A stretch of DNA of 64,000 bases, from the NCBI GenBank assembly GCA_030457025.1, contig JAKDSA010000003.1, positions 1 to 64,000 of the forward strand, written 5' to 3'. Source of the stretch: Brevibacterium sp. (GTDB lineage Bacteria; Actinomycetota; Actinomycetes; Actinomycetales; Brevibacteriaceae). Positions 34,313 to 44,717 of the stretch are shown piece by piece. Made by a program: the position numbers and the translations under genes. The stretch's first letter is position 1, and each line of letters starts with the position of its first letter. The notes beneath the pieces were generated by a model, which worked only from the letters and a program-made list of their open reading frames with translations, was not told where the DNA came from and ran no database searches.

Positions 34313-34780
34313 GTGAACCCTTCCGTCCTGCTGATCGTTCTGCTCTCGTTAGTGGGACTCGCACTTGCTCTGATCGTCGTCGTGACGATTCGGCGCAGGT
34401 CGATTTCGAAGCTGTCCGGTGCTTTTGACTGTTCCATCAACGTGGGCGAGGAATCCTCTTCTCGCCCACGTTGGCGTTTGGGTGTAGCAGTATTCTCAGT
34501 TGCGTCACTGGACTGGTACCCCGTATTCGCGCTCACTCGGCGCGCCGCAGTTCGACTGCCGCGCGCCGATCTCGATATTCTCGTCCGCCGCAAACCCACA
34601 TCCGGGGAACAGTACTCCGTGCTGCCAGATGCAGTGGTGGTGGACTGCTCCTACGGCAAGGCCGACGGCCGACCCCGTTCCGTATCACTGGCGATGGACA
34701 CCGAATCACTGTCCACGATGTCCTCCTGGTTGGAATCATCGCCCCCTGGATTCAACCCGACGATGGGAAGGTTCACCTGA
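34313..34780 (+). CDS. DUF2550-like membrane protein
   Basis: N-terminal [28 protein letters not shown]; conserved position between atpC and murA; GTG start inferred. Confidence 0.7.
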   Translation: MNPSVLLIVLLSLVGLALALIVVVTIRRRSISKLSGAFDCSINVGEESSSRPRWRLGVAVFSVASLDWYPVFALTRRAAVRLPRADLDILVRRKPTSGEQYSVLPDAVVVDCSYGKADGRPRSVSLAMDTESLSTMSSWLESSPPGFNPTMGRFT

Positions 34781-36093
34781 TGGATGTCTTTCGCTTGACC
34801 GGTCCGAGTCGACTGCTCGGCGAAGTCGAAATCAGGGGAGCGAAGAACAGTGTTCTCAAGCTGATGGCGGCCAGTCTGCTGGCCGTTGGGCGGACGACGA
34901 TCACCAACGTGCCCGCGATCCTCGATGTCCGAATCATGGCTCAGTTGCTCATCAGGCTCGGCTGCAGCGTCGACTATGATGCCGAACGAGGCTTCGTCAG
35001 CATTGACGTCCCGGCCGAGGTGGGCATCCAAGCCGACTACGAGCTGGTGCGCGCGATGCGGGCATCAATCTCCGTCCTCGGCCCACTCACCGCACGGATG
35101 CGGGCAGCACACGTAGCGCTGCCCGGCGGTGACGCGATCGGGTCCCGAGGCCTCGATATGCATCAGGCCGGTCTCGAGGCCCTCGGCGCAACGGTGCATC
35201 TGGACCATGGCTACTTCGTGGCGGAGGCCCCCAGCGGGCTTCGCGGAACGGAGATCATTCTTGAGTTCCCTTCGGTCGGTGCTACGGAGAACCTGGTCAT
35301 GGCCGCGACACTCGCCCATGGCGTGACGACGATCTCGAATGCGGCCAAGGAGCCGGAGATCGTCGACATCTGCACAATGCTCGTGGACATGGGCGCCCAG
35401 ATCAGCGGAATCGGCACGGCCGACATCACGATCACCGGGGTCAAGGAGCTCCGACCGGTCGACCATCGTACGGTGGGGGATCGGATCGCGGCTGGAACCT
35501 ACGCTTTCGGCGCTGCACTCTCCGGCGGCGATGTGACCGTCAAAGGCGTCGGCCTTGAGCTGATGCCCAACATCGGGATCAAACTGCGCGACTCCGGTGC
35601 CACGGTCGACGACCTCGGCGAGATCGAGCTGGGCGACGGCACGCACGGGGGAGGATTCCGCGTCATCGGTGCAGAGCGCCCACATGCGATTCGTGTCGCG
35701 ACGATGCCGTTTCCCGGTTTCCCCACAGATCTGCAGCCGTTCGTCATCGCCTTGAACTCCGTCTCGGACGGAGTCGGTCTGCTGTCGGAGAACCTGTTCG
35801 AAGCTCGCTGGAGATTCGTCCAGGAGATCGCTCGACTGGGGGCGAAGGTTCGGATTGACGGCAACCATGCCCTGATCACCGGCAGCGACAGCCTGTCCGG
35901 CGCCGAGGTGGAAGCCTCGGATATCCGTGCCGGTGCCGGCCTGGTGATGGCGGGCCTGCGCGCCGCCGGCGTCACGGAAGTCTCCGGCATCGACCACATC
36001 GAGCGCGGCTACGAGAATTTCGTGCGCAATCTGCGCGGTCTCGGGGCCAGCATCGAACGCGTCGAGAAAGCCGACGTCCTCAGCTTCGAATAG
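34780..36093 (+). CDS. murA: UDP-N-acetylglucosamine 1-carboxyvinyltransferase
   Basis: [34 protein letters not shown]; start set to ATG 34780 (TGATG overlap). Confidence 0.95.
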   Translation: MDVFRLTGPSRLLGEVEIRGAKNSVLKLMAASLLAVGRTTITNVPAILDVRIMAQLLIRLGCSVDYDAERGFVSIDVPAEVGIQADYELVRAMRASISVLGPLTARMRAAHVALPGGDAIGSRGLDMHQAGLEALGATVHLDHGYFVAEAPSGLRGTEIILEFPSVGATENLVMAATLAHGVTTISNAAKEPEIVDICTMLVDMGAQISGIGTADITITGVKELRPVDHRTVGDRIAAGTYAFGAALSGGDVTVKGVGLELMPNIGIKLRDSGATVDDLGEIELGDGTHGGGFRVIGAERPHAIRVATMPFPGFPTDLQPFVIALNSVSDGVGLLSENLFEARWRFVQEIARLGAKVRIDGNHALITGSDSLSGAEVEASDIRAGAGLVMAGLRAAGVTEVSGIDHIERGYENFVRNLRGLGASIERVEKADVLSFE

Positions 36094-36096
36094 GAC

Positions 36097-36792
36097 TCAG
36101 AACAGGCGCGAACCGGGATCGTCCATACCGCGCAGCGCGTCGTAGTCGAGCACGACACAGCGGATGCCACGATCTTCAGCCAGGGTCCGTGCCTGAGGCT
36201 TGATCTCCTGAGCAGCGAAGACTCCCTCTACCGGTGTGAGCAGCGGGTCCCGGTTCATCAGTTCCAGATACCTCGTCAGCTGTTCGACACCGTCGATGTC
36301 GCCCCGACGCTTGATCTCGACGGCCACCGACTTGTGGCCGTGGTCCCGGGCGAGGATGTCAACGGGCCCGATGGCCGTCATGAATTCGCGCCGAACCAGG
36401 CTGTAGCCGTCTCCGAGAGTCTCAATGTGCTCGGCCAGCAGCTCCTGCAGGTGAGCTTCCACGCCGTCCTTGACCAGTCCCGGGTCGATGCCGAACTCAT
36501 GCTGGTCATCGGCGACCACCTCGGCGATGGAGATGACGAGCTTGTCACCGGTCTTGGCTTGTGACACCGTCCAGAGCTCGGTCAGACCCGCTTCTGCCTG
36601 CTCCTGACTCGGATCAGTGACTTTGATCGAGCATGGGGGAGTCATCCAGTTCAGGGGTTTGTACGAGCCACCATCCGAATGGATGAGGATCGAGCCGTCG
36701 GCTTTGAGCATGATGAGACGGGTGGCCATGGGCAGATGGGCGGTCAGACGACCAGCATAATCAACGGAGCACTTAGCAATGACGAGACGCAC
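36097..36792 (-). CDS. nucS: Endonuclease NucS (non-canonical mismatch repair)
   Basis: [69 protein letters not shown]; second GTG chosen as start by family convention. Confidence 0.94.
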   Translation of the reverse strand: MRLVIAKCSVDYAGRLTAHLPMATRLIMLKADGSILIHSDGGSYKPLNWMTPPCSIKVTDPSQEQAEAGLTELWTVSQAKTGDKLVISIAEVVADDQHEFGIDPGLVKDGVEAHLQELLAEHIETLGDGYSLVRREFMTAIGPVDILARDHGHKSVAVEIKRRGDIDGVEQLTRYLELMNRDPLLTPVEGVFAAQEIKPQARTLAEDRGIRCVVLDYDALRGMDDPGSRLF

Positions 36793-36822
36793 GGGTTTCA
36801 CCCTACGTGAGACAATGGGCAG

Positions 36823-37128
36823 ATGCCACGATCTACCTCCTCGCGTCGCAAGAACAAATGGCAGCAGTCCTCACGAGCCCCACGAGATCTCTCAGACTCC
36901 GTCAACGGGTTGCGCAGAAGCCGAGATCTGTCTGACGGAACGTGGTCGGTGCAGAATGTCGCCGGCAACTCCCAGGGAAGAATCTATGTCTGTCCCGGGT
37001 GCGGACAGGACGTGGCATCGTCGACGCCGCACATCGTGGCCTGGAGGCAGACGGCTGGTCATGGCACGGAGATCGGGGTGGAATCCCGTCGGCACTGGCA
37101 TACGAGATGTTTCCAGCGATTCCGGTGA
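36823..37128 (+). CDS. Small conserved zinc-ribbon/HNH-like protein divergent from nucS
   Basis: CPGCGQDV...PHIVAW...[13 protein letters not shown] (CxxC...H...HxxxC-type pattern); 101 aa. Confidence 0.65.
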   Translation: MPRSTSSRRKNKWQQSSRAPRDLSDSVNGLRRSRDLSDGTWSVQNVAGNSQGRIYVCPGCGQDVASSTPHIVAWRQTAGHGTEIGVESRRHWHTRCFQRFR

Positions 37129-37164
37129 CAGCCTCGGATATCGGCTCACCCGATATCGGATGAG

Positions 37165-37199
37165 AGCAGGGGCCAGTTCATTGTGAACTGGCCCCTGCT
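37165..37199. terminator. Bidirectional hairpin terminator between convergent genes
   Basis: Perfect 16-bp stem AGCAGGGGCCAGTTCA-TTG-TGAACTGGCCCCTGCT. Confidence 0.75.
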
Positions 37200-37230
37200 C
37201 AATCGTGCGGGCTGGCGAAGAGTGCAGTCC

Positions 37231-38829
37231 TCAGCGCAGCGAGTTCTTCGACCGCGACGCCTTGGTGTCCTTGCCCTTCGCCCCGGATACCTGAGCGTCG
37301 ATGGCTATCGTGTCTGCATCGGTGGCTCCGTTGGGCAGATCCGAGTCCTGATCGACATCCTCGTCGCCTGCTTTGACGCCTTCATCGGTCTCGGACGGCA
37401 CTGCTTCACCCGCGACACCCTCGTCGGAGGTCTCCGATGACTCAGATGTCTGCGAAGCGTCGGTGGAAGCCGAGGAATCGGCAGTGTCGGCTGGGCTGGC
37501 CGCATCCGTCGAACCGGCATCCGCATCGTCGGCGGCGATGTCATCAGCGTCATCGGCTTCCTCGGGGTCCTCCGCGAGAAGGTCGGCGAGTTCCTGCTCA
37601 TCGGCGATCTGTTCGGTGGCGTGGGATGCGGACTCTGCCTTGTCGGGGTCGACGGGTTCGCCGCTCATCACACCGGGCATGGCGAACAGCGAACGAAGCT
37701 GATCGAGCTGGGCGGTGATCGTCTTGCGCTGCTTGGTCAACAGGTCGACCTGAGACTGAGCCGATGCCACGTTGCGTTTGGCTTCGGCCGCGGACTCCTC
37801 GATCGTGGCCTCGGCTGTCGCTCTGGCTTCGCCGATGAGGGTTTGTGCCCGAGTCTTGCCGTCGGCAATGATGTCGTCAGCCTTCTTCACCGCATCCGAG
37901 CGGGTCGTCTCTGCCCGCTCTGCGGCTTCCTTGGCCTCAGCATCAGCCTTCGCAGCACGTGCCTGGGCCTCGTCGATGAGCTTCTTATTCTCAATCTGGG
38001 CGGAGTCGTAGCGCTTCTTGCGTTCGGTCTCTGCCGCTTGGCGCTGACCAGCCAGCTCGACATCAAGTTCGTCGGCAGCCTTCTTCGATGCTTCGTCGCG
38101 AGCCTTGGCTGCGGCAAGAAGTTCCTCGGCCTGTGCCTGCGCGGTGCTGATCGACTCATCGGCCTGAGTCTTGGCCTCGGCCCGCAGATCGGCAGCCTGC
38201 TTCTCAGAGGTGGCCTTGAGCTCGGCGAGCTCGTGCTCAAGACTCTCGCGGGCTTCCTTCGTGGCCGCCTCGTTGGCTTCTTTGGCCTGGTTGTGCTCAC
38301 GTTCCGCGGTCGCCTTGAGCTCAGCGGCACGCTTCTCGGCGGCCTTGACGGTCTCGTCGGCGCGCATCTCGGCAGAACTGATGATCGCATCGGCTTCGGA
38401 TCGGGCATTGGACAGAGTGTCGTTGCTCTCTGTGTGCATGCGGGCGCGGGCAGACGCGGCTTCGGCTCGAGCCTTGTTGCGGATGGTCTCCGCATCGGAG
38501 TTCGCCTGGGAGAGGGTTTCACGCGCCTGGGACTCGGCGATTTTGAGCAGATGGTCGATGCGGCTTCCCGGAGGGCCGGCTGCCTCGGCGCTGTCATTGG
38601 CAGCCTTCTTCAGCTGAGCCTTCGATTCGGAGAGTTCGCCAGCGATCTGAAGCTTCGCGCGGTCGGCGTTGATGACCTGACTACGCGCATCGGAGAGGGC
38701 CTTACGGACGGACTCGACCTCGGTCCGCAGCTGCTGCAGGCGAGAATCTACTTCACTTTTTTCGTAGCCGCGCATCGCTGTGCGGAATTCTTCCGTGGGC
38801 GTCACTGAAGTGGACTCCTGTCGTGTCAA
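37231..38829 (-). CDS. DivIVA-domain-like long coiled-coil protein with acidic C-terminus
   Basis: TPTEEFRTAMRGYEKSEVDSRLQQLRTEVESVR (DivIVA-like start) followed by about 330 residues of Ala/Glu/Lys heptad-like sequence. Confidence 0.7.
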   Translation of the reverse strand: MTRQESTSVTPTEEFRTAMRGYEKSEVDSRLQQLRTEVESVRKALSDARSQVINADRAKLQIAGELSESKAQLKKAANDSAEAAGPPGSRIDHLLKIAESQARETLSQANSDAETIRNKARAEAASARARMHTESNDTLSNARSEADAIISSAEMRADETVKAAEKRAAELKATAEREHNQAKEANEAATKEARESLEHELAELKATSEKQAADLRAEAKTQADESISTAQAQAEELLAAAKARDEASKKAADELDVELAGQRQAAETERKKRYDSAQIENKKLIDEAQARAAKADAEAKEAAERAETTRSDAVKKADDIIADGKTRAQTLIGEARATAEATIEESAAEAKRNVASAQSQVDLLTKQRKTITAQLDQLRSLFAMPGVMSGEPVDPDKAESASHATEQIADEQELADLLAEDPEEADDADDIAADDADAGSTDAASPADTADSSASTDASQTSESSETSDEGVAGEAVPSETDEGVKAGDEDVDQDSDLPNGATDADTIAIDAQVSGAKGKDTKASRSKNSLR

Positions 38830-39033
38830 GGGATGTGGTCAAATCGTCCACCCCCTACTGTAACGGACGCACTATGAGTGTTGGGTGCGAATATTCAAGT
38901 GTGGACTCGTCCTGTCACGATGTGACACGGGCCCCGTGACCGAGGCCACAGACGGCTGGACTATCCTTGGGGCAGACAGCACTTCATCGACCTCCCCGCG
39001 CCCGAGCGGGGTTCGAATACCTGAGGAGGAAAT

Positions 39034-40224
39034 ATGGCTGAAGCAGTGATCGTTGCGGGTGCCCGCACACCGTTCGGACGTCTGCAGGGAGGGCTGTCGT
39101 CGCTGACAGCTGTGCAGCTGGGTGGCAAGGCGATTGCCGGTGCGCTTGGACGTGCCGGCATCACAGGCGAGGACGTCGAGTACGTCATTATGGGACAGGT
39201 GCTGCAGGCGGGACTCGGTCAGGGACCTGCGAGGCAGGCCGCTGTCGAAGCCGGCATCCCGATGCGAGTGCCCGGTGTGACCGTGAACAAGCTCTGCCTG
39301 TCAGGCATCAACGCGATCACTCAGGCCGCCCAGCTGGTGCGGGCAGGGGAATACGACGTTGTCGTCGCCGGCGGCCAGGAGTCGATGAGTCTGGCCCCCC
39401 ACCTGCTGGAGAAGTCGCGTTCGGGCTACAAGTACGGTGACGTCGTGGTCAAGGACCACATGGACTATGACGGCCTCTGGGATGCTTTCACCGACCAGGC
39501 GATGGGCGGTCTGACTGAGGAAGCCAACGCTGGTGACTTCGAATTCACCCGCGAGGACCAGGACGCTTTCGCAGCTCGTTCGCATCAGCGTGCGGCCCAG
39601 GCATGGGAGTCCGGCGCGTTCGGCGATGAAGTCGAAGCCGTCACCATCTCCGGACGCAAGGGCGACGTGACCGTGTCCACCGATGAGGGCATGCGCGCAG
39701 AGACCACACCTGAGTCGATGTCCAAACTCCGGCCCGCCTTCCGCAAGGACGGCACGATCACGGCCGGCAACGCCTCGCAGATCTCCGACGGAGCATGCGC
39801 AGTCGTTGTCATGTCGCGTGAGAAGGCCGAGGCACTTGGTGTGCCGATCCTTGCTGAGATCCGGTCGCACGGGTGGACAGCAGGCCCCGACTCCACACTC
39901 CAGCATCAGCCCTCACAGGCGATCCAGGCGGCTGCTGAGAAGGAAGGTGTCGAAGCTGATTCCTTCGACCTCTACGAGATCAATGAAGCCTTCGCGGCAG
40001 TTGGTCTCGCCAGCACGAAAGACCTGGGGGTCGACCCTGACAAGGTCAACGTCAATGGTGGCGCGGTCGCCCTTGGCCATCCGATCGGAGCATCGGGAGC
40101 ACGCATCGTGCTGACCCTGGCGCTCGAGCTCCAGCGCCGAGGCGGTGGCACGGGTGTCGCCGCGCTCTGCGGTGGAGGCGGCCAGGGTGACTCGCTCATC
40201 GTGTCCGTGCCCGGGCAGAACTGA
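39034..40224 (+). CDS. Acetyl-CoA C-acyltransferase (thiolase)
   Basis: [12 protein letters not shown] active-site Cys, [31 protein letters not shown]. Confidence 0.94.
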   Translation: MAEAVIVAGARTPFGRLQGGLSSLTAVQLGGKAIAGALGRAGITGEDVEYVIMGQVLQAGLGQGPARQAAVEAGIPMRVPGVTVNKLCLSGINAITQAAQLVRAGEYDVVVAGGQESMSLAPHLLEKSRSGYKYGDVVVKDHMDYDGLWDAFTDQAMGGLTEEANAGDFEFTREDQDAFAARSHQRAAQAWESGAFGDEVEAVTISGRKGDVTVSTDEGMRAETTPESMSKLRPAFRKDGTITAGNASQISDGACAVVVMSREKAEALGVPILAEIRSHGWTAGPDSTLQHQPSQAIQAAAEKEGVEADSFDLYEINEAFAAVGLASTKDLGVDPDKVNVNGGAVALGHPIGASGARIVLTLALELQRRGGGTGVAALCGGGGQGDSLIVSVPGQN

Positions 40225-40247
40225 AACTGATCTGAAAGGAGAACACC

Positions 40248-40562
40248 ATGCTCGTCGCATTCTCCATCGCCCCCAGCGGCGGTGACAACACGGACGCATC
40301 GGTCCACGACGCGGTTGCGGCTGCCGTGGAGGTGGTCCGACGGTCCGGGTTGCCGCATCGAACTGATTCGATGTTCACCACGATCGAAGGCGAATGGGAC
40401 GAGGTGTTCGCTGTGGTCAAAGAGGCCACCGATGTCGTCGGTGAGTTCGGTCCACGAGTGGCGCTGGTGCTCAAGGCCGATATCCGCCCCGGTTACACGG
40501 GTGAGATCGATGGCAAGCTCGAACGTCTGGAGACAGCCATCGACGCGCGTGGTGAGGACTGA
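40248..40562 (+). CDS. Thiamine-binding / UPF0045 (MTH1187/YkoF-like) family protein
   Basis: MLVAFSIAPSGGDNTDASVHDAVAAAVEVVRRSGLPHRTDSMFTTIEGEWDEVFAVVK. Confidence 0.78.
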   Translation: MLVAFSIAPSGGDNTDASVHDAVAAAVEVVRRSGLPHRTDSMFTTIEGEWDEVFAVVKEATDVVGEFGPRVALVLKADIRPGYTGEIDGKLERLETAIDARGED

Positions 40563-40691
40563 TCAGAAGCCAGGGCCAGGGCTGATCGGTACCGGCCGGT
40601 AAGTTGGGTTCGGATGAAATCTTCGGGCAATTCCTGGTGACGCGGGTCTCATTCGGGTTTACTCTTTTGTGAAGGAAGAAGGAGATGAACA

Positions 40692-40898
40692 ATGAATGGT
40701 TCCACGTATTTCACTACAGCCACCGCACTGACGATGGTGGCCCTGCTTGGTTTCATGGCCGCCGGATTCTTTCCGGTGATAGTCGACTTCGCCTTCGCCA
40801 TCGAAGCAGTGGCCGTCATCCTGGCACTGATCGGGCTTGTGATGGTCGCATTCGTGACCGTGCGGAAGTCGCTGGAGCGTGTCGCCCGCCAGTACTGA
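40692..40898 (+). CDS. Small two-TM membrane protein
   Basis: 68 aa, two hydrophobic stretches; GGAAGAAGGAG upstream. Confidence 0.55.
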   Translation: MNGSTYFTTATALTMVALLGFMAAGFFPVIVDFAFAIEAVAVILALIGLVMVAFVTVRKSLERVARQY

Positions 40899-40950
40899 CC
40901 CACACGTCGATCACCCGGTGATGCGCGATTCGAGGTTCTGCCTGATCACA

Positions 40951-41003
40951 GCGGTCCTCGTCGGAGTTTCGGAGACCACTGTCCGAGACGCCGACGAGGA
41001 TCG
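40951..41003. terminator. Long hairpin upstream of tRNA-Arg(TCT), probable terminator
   Basis: TCCTCGTCGG (40955-40964)/CCGACGAGGA (40991-41000) with inner TCGGA/TCCGA stem, followed by TCGCTTTCTG. Confidence 0.45.
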
Positions 41004-41041
41004 CTTTCTGTTCTGGTTCGGGCATCGGTTAGGATATTTGA

Positions 41042-41115
41042 GCCTCCGTAGCTCAGTTGGATAGAGCAACCGCCTTCTAAGCGGTAGGTCGCGGGTTCGA
41101 GCCCCGCCGGGGGTA
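41042..41115 (+). tRNA. tRNA-Arg(TCT), CCA not encoded
   Basis: ACCGC-CTTCTAA-GCGGT anticodon arm; GCGGG-TTCGAGC-CCCGC T-arm. Confidence 0.92.
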
Positions 41116-41233
41116 CTTTCTGTGGTCGGAAGTTCCCACCTGTCCATTCCAGCTTCCCCGAGGCGAGCAATTACCTCCAGCTACGGCGTGGCAATTGGTG
41201 CACAGCTGGGAAAACGTAGAGAGTGGATGCGTG

Positions 41234-42931
41234 ATGACAGACAGCAAGAGAGCCGTGACGCCACCAGTGGGAGGGGCGCTGAGCGATATCGCGAAGCGAG
41301 TCTCAGAAACCCGCTTCACCCTGCAGACCGAAGATTTCGCCGACGGTCGCGAACTGCACCGGCAGCTCTCCTCAGAGCTGACCGACTACCTTCTCCCGCG
41401 GATCAATCGGACACAGACGCCCTTCATGATCGCAGTCGGCGGGTCGACCGGCGCCGGCAAATCAACCCTGGTGAATTCTCTGGTGGGGCGACCGGTCAGT
41501 CCCGCTGGGGTGCGCAGACCGACGACGGGCAACCCGATCGTGGTCCACAATCCCGCTGACGCCAAGTTCTTCGAATCGCAGTCGTTCCTGTCCGATCTGC
41601 CACGGAGCACGGACCCCGCGACATCGACCCCCTCCGTGGTGCTCATCGCCGATGACGGTGTCGAGCCGGGCACCGCCGTCCTCGACTGCCCAGACATCGA
41701 TTCCATTGCCGAATCGAATCGTGAGCTGGCACGCCGCATCCTGATGAGCGCGGACCTATGGATGTTCGTGACTACGGCCAACCGCTATGCCGATGCCGCT
41801 CCCTGGGCACTGCTCAAAGATGCCGCTGTTCGCCACACCTCGGTGGCCATCGTGCTCGATCGGGTGCCACCGGAAGCGAACCGTGAGGTCAGGCACCACC
41901 TCTCCAGCCTTCTGTCGGAATCGGGTCTGGGGAATTCTCCGATCTTCGCGGTGGCCGAACTCGAACTGGAAGACGGCCTGCTGCCGCATTCGGCGATCTA
42001 TCCGATCCGGTCCTGGATCAGCCAGGTGAGTACGGAGGGCCGATCACAGGAGCGGATACGACAGCGCACCCTCACCGGCTCGATCGGCGCACTGCCGGCA
42101 CAGGTGAATTCCCTGGCCGACTTCGCAGAGTCTCAGGAGTCGACCTTCGACCGTCTTCAGGCCAGCCTTGATCAGACGTTTAGTGCCGCGGACGCAGGAC
42201 TTGCCGAAGTCTTCTCCGATGGTCGCGTCCTGCAGGGAGAGGTCAACGCAAAGTGGCAGGACTTCGTGGGCACAGGACAGCTCTTCCGCGGGTTGGAACC
42301 CACGATGGCACGCATGCGCGACAGGATCTCTGCGACAGTCACCGGCAAACACGATGCCGCCTCGCCCCTGCACATTGCGATTCTGCGCAGCGCAGCGATC
42401 TCATTGCGGGAGCAAGCAATCGGTGTCGTCGACGAGATCGACGCTCAGTGGCTGCGAGATCCGGCTGGATCGGCGCTGCTGGATGCGCATCCTGAACTGC
42501 GCTATGGAGCCGAAGATCTCGAGGATTCGGTCAAATCTGCAGTCAGCGGTTGGTCGAACGAGGTGAATGCGCTGGTGCGAGACATCGGGCAGGGAAAGAA
42601 GTCGAAAGCCAGGATTCTTTCGTTCGGCGTGGGCGGAGTCTGCGCTGTCGTCGAATACGCGGCATTCTGGGACCCGAAGTACACGGACGCAGACGGTCAT
42701 GTTTCGCGCAATGACGCGAACGTCGCGCTCAGCCTCGCCGGCACGATCTTCGGTGAGCAGGAAGCGGTCAATCTGATCGGCTCGATCAGGGATCGATTCC
42801 TGTCCACGGCAACGGGAATCGTCGGCGGCTGCCGTACGCCCTTTGACAACGTACTACGACTATCCGCGGTACCGGCGCGGCAATCGGGCGCCCTGCGCGC
42901 CTCCGGTGATCGACTTGAGGTGGCATTGTGA
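41234..42931 (+). CDS. Dynamin-like / P-loop GTPase (first of tandem pair)
   Basis: VGGSTGAGKSTLVNSLVGR, AVLDCPDIDSI; start set to ATG 41234. Confidence 0.78.
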   Translation: MTDSKRAVTPPVGGALSDIAKRVSETRFTLQTEDFADGRELHRQLSSELTDYLLPRINRTQTPFMIAVGGSTGAGKSTLVNSLVGRPVSPAGVRRPTTGNPIVVHNPADAKFFESQSFLSDLPRSTDPATSTPSVVLIADDGVEPGTAVLDCPDIDSIAESNRELARRILMSADLWMFVTTANRYADAAPWALLKDAAVRHTSVAIVLDRVPPEANREVRHHLSSLLSESGLGNSPIFAVAELELEDGLLPHSAIYPIRSWISQVSTEGRSQERIRQRTLTGSIGALPAQVNSLADFAESQESTFDRLQASLDQTFSAADAGLAEVFSDGRVLQGEVNAKWQDFVGTGQLFRGLEPTMARMRDRISATVTGKHDAASPLHIAILRSAAISLREQAIGVVDEIDAQWLRDPAGSALLDAHPELRYGAEDLEDSVKSAVSGWSNEVNALVRDIGQGKKSKARILSFGVGGVCAVVEYAAFWDPKYTDADGHVSRNDANVALSLAGTIFGEQEAVNLIGSIRDRFLSTATGIVGGCRTPFDNVLRLSAVPARQSGALRASGDRLEVAL

Positions 42932-44508
42932 ATGATCCAGCACAGTCCGAGATCAGGCGTCGGGCCGAAGGCATCCGACAGTCCCTGACCCTGGGACCTG
43001 ACAAACTGAGTCCAGAGATCCGCACGGATGCGCAGAACCTGCTCAACCGCGCCGAGGATCGTCTCGGCTTGGGGGAGGAGTTCACCGTTGTGGCCTTCGC
43101 CGGGTCCACAGGCTCCGGGAAATCCTCACTGTTCAACGCCGTCGCCGGTCTGGACATCGCCAGAGTGGGTGTACGGCGCCCGACCACCTCCCGCCCCACC
43201 GCGTGCGTCTGGGGCGAAGGCGGCAACGACATCCTCAACTGGCTGCACGTTCCTGAACGCAGCCGCACCTGGCGCGAATCAGCACTCGACGGTGACGATC
43301 AGCGCAAGCTCCACGGCCTCATTCTGCTTGACCTGCCGGACCATGATTCGACCGCGGTCAAACACCGGGTCGAATCGGACCGCCTCGTCGGACTCGTCGA
43401 CGTCGTCTTCTGGGTCGTTGACCCACAGAAATACGCAGACTTCTCGCTGCACTCCGAATACCTGACCAAGCTGGCAGAGAACAGCTCGAACATGGTCGTC
43501 GTTCTCAACCAGGTCGACAAACTCAGCGAGGAAGAACGGAAAGCCGCCGCCGATCATCTGCAGCAGCTGCTCGTCGAGGACGGACTCACCGACACCAAGG
43601 TGCACATGACCTCGGCAGTCACCCGTGACGGAATTCCTCAGATCAGATCGATCCTGGCCGACACAGTCGACTCCAAACAGGCCGCTTCTGAGCGGCTGCT
43701 TGCAGATATGCAGGCCATGGCCAAGAGGATGCAGAGCGAACTCGGCGAGCCCGTGGTTGCACCGGATCAGCGTCCGGGCGCATCGCGTCTGGTCGAGACC
43801 ATGTCTGATGCCGCCGGCGTCGAGGCTGTCGCGCAGACAGTCCACGATGACTATATTCGCCGTGCCTATCGCAAAACCGGCTATCCGGTGCTGGCCTGGA
43901 TGCAGAGAAACGCACCCGACCCCTTGGGTGCGAAGCACGGCCAAGGCAGAGACGAACTCATCCGCGCGTCGGTGCCGGCGACCAGCAGAGCGCAGAGTTC
44001 TCAGGTGCGCTTGATGGCGCATGAGCTCATCGCGGAGTCCGTGTCCTCCATGCCCAGACCATGGCAGAGCGCAGTCGCGGAAGCTGAGAAGGCCAGCACC
44101 ACTGAGCTCTCCGATACTCTCGACTCGGCCGTCACCGCTGTGGATATCAAACCTCAGACTCCCGGCTGGTGGTCTGTGGCCACGATTCTGCAGATCATCT
44201 TCTTCGTCGCCACGGTCCTGGGTCTGCTGGGCGTCATCGCCACTGCTGTCTTCGCAATCGCGCAGTCGGGAGCGCTTCCAGGATGGGCCTGGCTCGTGAG
44301 CATCGGCCTGTTGGCGGTGGGCATCATCGGATCCGTTCTGACGTCGGTGATCGCCAAATCCGCGCGCAGCAAAGGAGCGGATGAGGCTGCCACCGAGGTC
44401 GATCGCAGCCTTCGCGACGCTGTCGGCAGTGTGGCTCAAAGCTCCTATCTGGAACCGGTCAATGCTGTGATCGACGAGCACCGACGCGCGTACGAAACGC
44501 TCAGCTGA
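42928..44508 (+). CDS. Dynamin-like / YfjP-type GTPase with C-terminal transmembrane pair (second of tandem pair)
   Basis: FAGSTGSGKSSLFNAVAG, LLDLPDHDS, VLNQVDKL, two TM segments near residues 410-470; 4-bp overlap with the upstream gene. Confidence 0.8.
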   Translation: MNDPAQSEIRRRAEGIRQSLTLGPDKLSPEIRTDAQNLLNRAEDRLGLGEEFTVVAFAGSTGSGKSSLFNAVAGLDIARVGVRRPTTSRPTACVWGEGGNDILNWLHVPERSRTWRESALDGDDQRKLHGLILLDLPDHDSTAVKHRVESDRLVGLVDVVFWVVDPQKYADFSLHSEYLTKLAENSSNMVVVLNQVDKLSEEERKAAADHLQQLLVEDGLTDTKVHMTSAVTRDGIPQIRSILADTVDSKQAASERLLADMQAMAKRMQSELGEPVVAPDQRPGASRLVETMSDAAGVEAVAQTVHDDYIRRAYRKTGYPVLAWMQRNAPDPLGAKHGQGRDELIRASVPATSRAQSSQVRLMAHELIAESVSSMPRPWQSAVAEAEKASTTELSDTLDSAVTAVDIKPQTPGWWSVATILQIIFFVATVLGLLGVIATAVFAIAQSGALPGWAWLVSIGLLAVGIIGSVLTSVIAKSARSKGADEAATEVDRSLRDAVGSVAQSSYLEPVNAVIDEHRRAYETLS

Positions 44509-44543
44509 CACTTCTGTGCACATGAGATCCGACTCATGCGCCG

Positions 44544-44584
44544 ATGCCCTGTGGATGGCCGACGCCCGTCCACAGGGCATTTTT
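44544..44584 (+). terminator. Intrinsic terminator
   Basis: ATGCCCTGTGGA (44544-44555)/TCCACAGGGCAT (44569-44580) stem followed by TTTT. Confidence 0.88.
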
Positions 44585-44717
44585 GATGTCTGGACACCAG
44601 TGCTGCCTGGCGTGCTCAATGGTGGTCGACGTGATCGGCCGATTCAGACTGCGTCGCCTCCTATGGGCGATTATGCAGGGGCCATCATGAGCCGTTCCAC
44701 AGAATTGAGGCAACACG

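Noticed and set aside
37621-38808. 395-aa plus-strand ORF opposite the coiled-coil gene
   Set aside because: Leu/Gly-rich frame is the complement of Ala/Glu-rich codons; no RBS or family features.
38911-38945. GTCAC/GTGAC half-sites upstream of the thiolase as an MtrA site
   Set aside because: Spacing (3 and 9 bp) does not match the GTNAC-N5-GTNAC pattern.
43279-44619. 446-aa minus-strand ORF opposite the second GTPase
   Set aside because: Antisense artefact; GTPase motifs are intact on the plus strand.
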